From the NCBI GenBank assembly GCA_020720665.1, contig DYOF01000010.1:1-37902 (forward strand): a stretch of 37,902 nt of DNA, in the 5' to 3' direction. The stretch's first letter is position 1. Every line of letters begins with the position of its first letter. The position numbers and the translations under genes were made by a program. The notes beneath the pieces were generated by a model, which saw only the letters and a program-made list of their open reading frames with translations, was not told the origin of the DNA and made no database searches. Below, one piece after another: positions 36,114 through 37,902 of the stretch. The stretch comes from Acetofilamentum sp. GTDB lineage: Bacteria > Bacteroidota > Bacteroidia > Bacteroidales > JAADGE01.

Positions 36114-37688
36114 ATGACAAAACAGGCTGATTTTTTAGTAATTGGTTCCGGTTTAGCCGGATTGATATATGCATTAAAAGTTTCTGAATACGGAAAAGTA
36201 ATTGTTGTTACAAAAAGCAATATCAGCGAAACAAATACAAATAAAGCACAGGGAGGTGTAGCTTCGGTTGCTCACACACCGGATTCTTTTGAAAAACATG
36301 TACAAGATACCCTCGTTGCCGGTGACGGATTATGTGATGAACATGTTGTAAGAACAGTTATAGCTGACGGACCCGAAATGATTCAAGAATTAATTGATAT
36401 GGGTGCAGAATTTGATAAAAACAAAGACGGCAGCTATAATTTAGGAAAAGAAGGCGGACATTCGGAGAATAGAATTTATCATCATAAAGATAAAACCGGT
36501 GCCGAAATACAGCGTGTTTTAACCGAGAAAGTTCTTCAAAATAAAAATATTGAAGTGTATGATAATTACTTTGCCGTTGATTTAATTACTCAACACCATT
36601 TAGGATTCACAATCATCCGCGACAGCAATAAAATTGAATGTTACGGTGCATATGTCATAAATCCGAATACAAATAAAGTTGAGCGTTTTCTGTCAAAAAT
36701 TACATTTATAGCAACCGGCGGTTTAGGAAATATCTACGACATTACGACCAATCCTATTGTAGCTACCGGCGACGGTATTGCAATGGCTTATCGTGCAAAA
36801 GCATTAATAAGCGACATGGAATTTGTGCAATTTCATCCTACGGCATTATTTAATAAAAATGAACGTCCGTCTTTCCTTATTACAGAAGCATTAAGAGGTT
36901 TCGGAGCTGTTTTAAGGAATAAAAAAGGTGAAGCATTTATGTCCAAATATGATTCGCGTAAAGATTTAGCTCCCAGAGATATTGTTGCAAGAGCCATAGA
37001 CGCAGAAATGAAAATAAGCGGAGATGAGCATGTTTACTTGGATTGTACTCATTTGAATGCCGATGAATTAAAATCGCATTTTCCTAATATCTATGAAAAA
37101 TGTTTAACAATTGACATTGATATAACTAAAAACTATATTCCTGTGGCACCTGCGGCACATTATTTGGTCGGTGGAATTAAAGTTGATTCGCAAGGCAGAA
37201 CCTCAATAAAAAATTTATTTGCTGCCGGCGAAGTAACATCAACCGGATTACACGGAGCTAACCGACTGGCTTCAAACTCCTTACTTGAAGCATTGGTATA
37301 TGCCGACAGAGCATCCGAAACCTCTGTACAATTAATAAACTCAATACCTATCAGAGAAAATATTCCCGAATGGAAAGATGAAGGAACGAAACATCCTGAA
37401 GAAATGATTTTAATTACTCAAGAATTTAAAGAATTGCAGCAAATTATGACCTACTATGTCGGTATTGTTCGTTCTGATTTGCGTTTAAACAGAGCCTTAG
37501 CACGTTTGGAAACTTTATATCTTGAAACCAAAGCTTTATATGATAGTTCAACCGTATCAAAAGAAATTTGTGAACTCCGAAATTCGATAAATATTGCTTA
37601 TTTGATAATAAAAATGGCTAAAGCCAGAAAAGAAAGCAGAGGCTTACATTATACACTTGATTACCCTGAAAAGGGAAAGATTTTGTAA
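36114..37688 (+). CDS. nadB: L-aspartate oxidase
   Basis: Oxidises aspartate to iminoaspartate, the first step of de novo NAD synthesis (quinolinate pathway). The 524-residue FAD enzyme has VIGSGLAGLIYA at 10-21 for FAD, NTNKAQGGVASV, FVQFHPTAL, RDIVARAID and TGLHGANRLASNSLLEAL, the full succinate-dehydrogenase/NadB flavoprotein set. ATG at 36114 (MTKQADFLVIG) is chosen over an in-frame GTG at 36093, which sits inside the promoter element. No nadA or nadC is adjacent in the window. Confidence 0.96.
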   Translation: MTKQADFLVIGSGLAGLIYALKVSEYGKVIVVTKSNISETNTNKAQGGVASVAHTPDSFEKHVQDTLVAGDGLCDEHVVRTVIADGPEMIQELIDMGAEFDKNKDGSYNLGKEGGHSENRIYHHKDKTGAEIQRVLTEKVLQNKNIEVYDNYFAVDLITQHHLGFTIIRDSNKIECYGAYVINPNTNKVERFLSKITFIATGGLGNIYDITTNPIVATGDGIAMAYRAKALISDMEFVQFHPTALFNKNERPSFLITEALRGFGAVLRNKKGEAFMSKYDSRKDLAPRDIVARAIDAEMKISGDEHVYLDCTHLNADELKSHFPNIYEKCLTIDIDITKNYIPVAPAAHYLVGGIKVDSQGRTSIKNLFAAGEVTSTGLHGANRLASNSLLEALVYADRASETSVQLINSIPIRENIPEWKDEGTKHPEEMILITQEFKELQQIMTYYVGIVRSDLRLNRALARLETLYLETKALYDSSTVSKEICELRNSINIAYLIIKMAKARKESRGLHYTLDYPEKGKIL

Positions 37689-37902
37689 AGTCAGAAGTTT
37701 GAAGTCAGGAAACTGAAGTTTGCTCTATTTTATGCTATTTTTAAAACCCAATCATCATGTTCATTAGATTAAATGAGACATCGTAGAATTTATTAAATTC
37801 TTCAGATGAAACACCCGGGTAAAACGATTTTTTACACACAAGAGCATGACTAACGGAAGATATTATTTAATGCAGATTTATAAAGGTGTTCCTATCTGCG
37901 GG
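37689..37902. other. No gene recognised; possible remnant on the minus strand
   Basis: Nothing firm in the last 214 bases. On the minus strand a frame is open from 37866 to a stop at 37741 and ends in protein-like sequence (SFYPGVSSEEFNKFYDVSFN, then LMNMMIGF), but a stop lies in frame at 37867 and no start codon is convincing. It may be the 3' end of a decayed gene. Confidence 0.3.

Overview
The window looks like a chromosomal segment of a low-GC Bacteroidota (Bacteroidetes) genome, probably Bacteroidales-like. The evidence is AT-rich DNA, genes without Shine-Dalgarno sites, promoters of the TTG-N18-20-TAnnTTTG type, a FISUMP-domain surface protein, a TonB receptor/DUF4249 operon, a type III glutamine synthetase, futalosine-pathway menaquinone genes, a SAM-II riboswitch before metK, and an F-type ATPase operon that lacks the beta and epsilon genes. 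This placement is inference from gene content.

Region 1 (1-2507) is different in character from the rest. It carries the 3' part of a surface-fibre gene with a 123-bp tandem repeat and a C-type-lectin-like FISUMP end. The last ~170 bases have the signature of a diversity-generating retroelement (DGR) variable region: candidate variable codons nearly all end in C, as expected if they came from AAC in a template repeat. A hairpin, a small MutS-domain-I-like accessory gene and the first ~35 codons of a DGR-type reverse transcriptase follow. The transcriptase is cut off four bases before the end of the next gene, and no template repeat is present. I read this as a decapitated DGR.

Region 2 (2511-8438) has a large outer-membrane barrel protein (minus strand) and a three-gene plus-strand glycan cassette (GT4, WcaF-like acetyltransferase, GT2) with coupled start/stop codons. 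Region 3 (8494-17325) is housekeeping: dnaG, an orphan STAS-like protein, a SAM-II riboswitch with metK, gmd, an aminotransferase with folE, mqnB-mqnD and a small 2[4Fe-4S] ferredoxin. A 550-base gap with a possible decayed reading frame separates this from glnN (17878-20070).

Region 4 (20113-27437, minus) is a probable operon: acyl-CoA thioesterase, an unknown exported protein, a TonB receptor, a DUF4249 lipoprotein and an MG2-type surface protein. Region 5 (27526-33251, minus) is the ATP synthase operon atpB-E-F-H-A-[59-aa ORF]-[acyl-CoA-binding protein]-atpG, read from one promoter at 33221-33251. It contains an intrinsic-terminator-like hairpin after atpE and a long closed inverted repeat after atpA, both possible attenuators. 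The insertion of an acyl-CoA-binding protein and an unknown 59-residue protein between alpha and gamma is the most unusual intact arrangement here, and an acyl-CoA thioesterase lies just downstream of atpG.

Region 6 (33333-37688) holds a radical SAM/SPASM protein, a Spy/CpxP-like periplasmic protein, rfbB and nadB. The last 214 bases have no confident gene.
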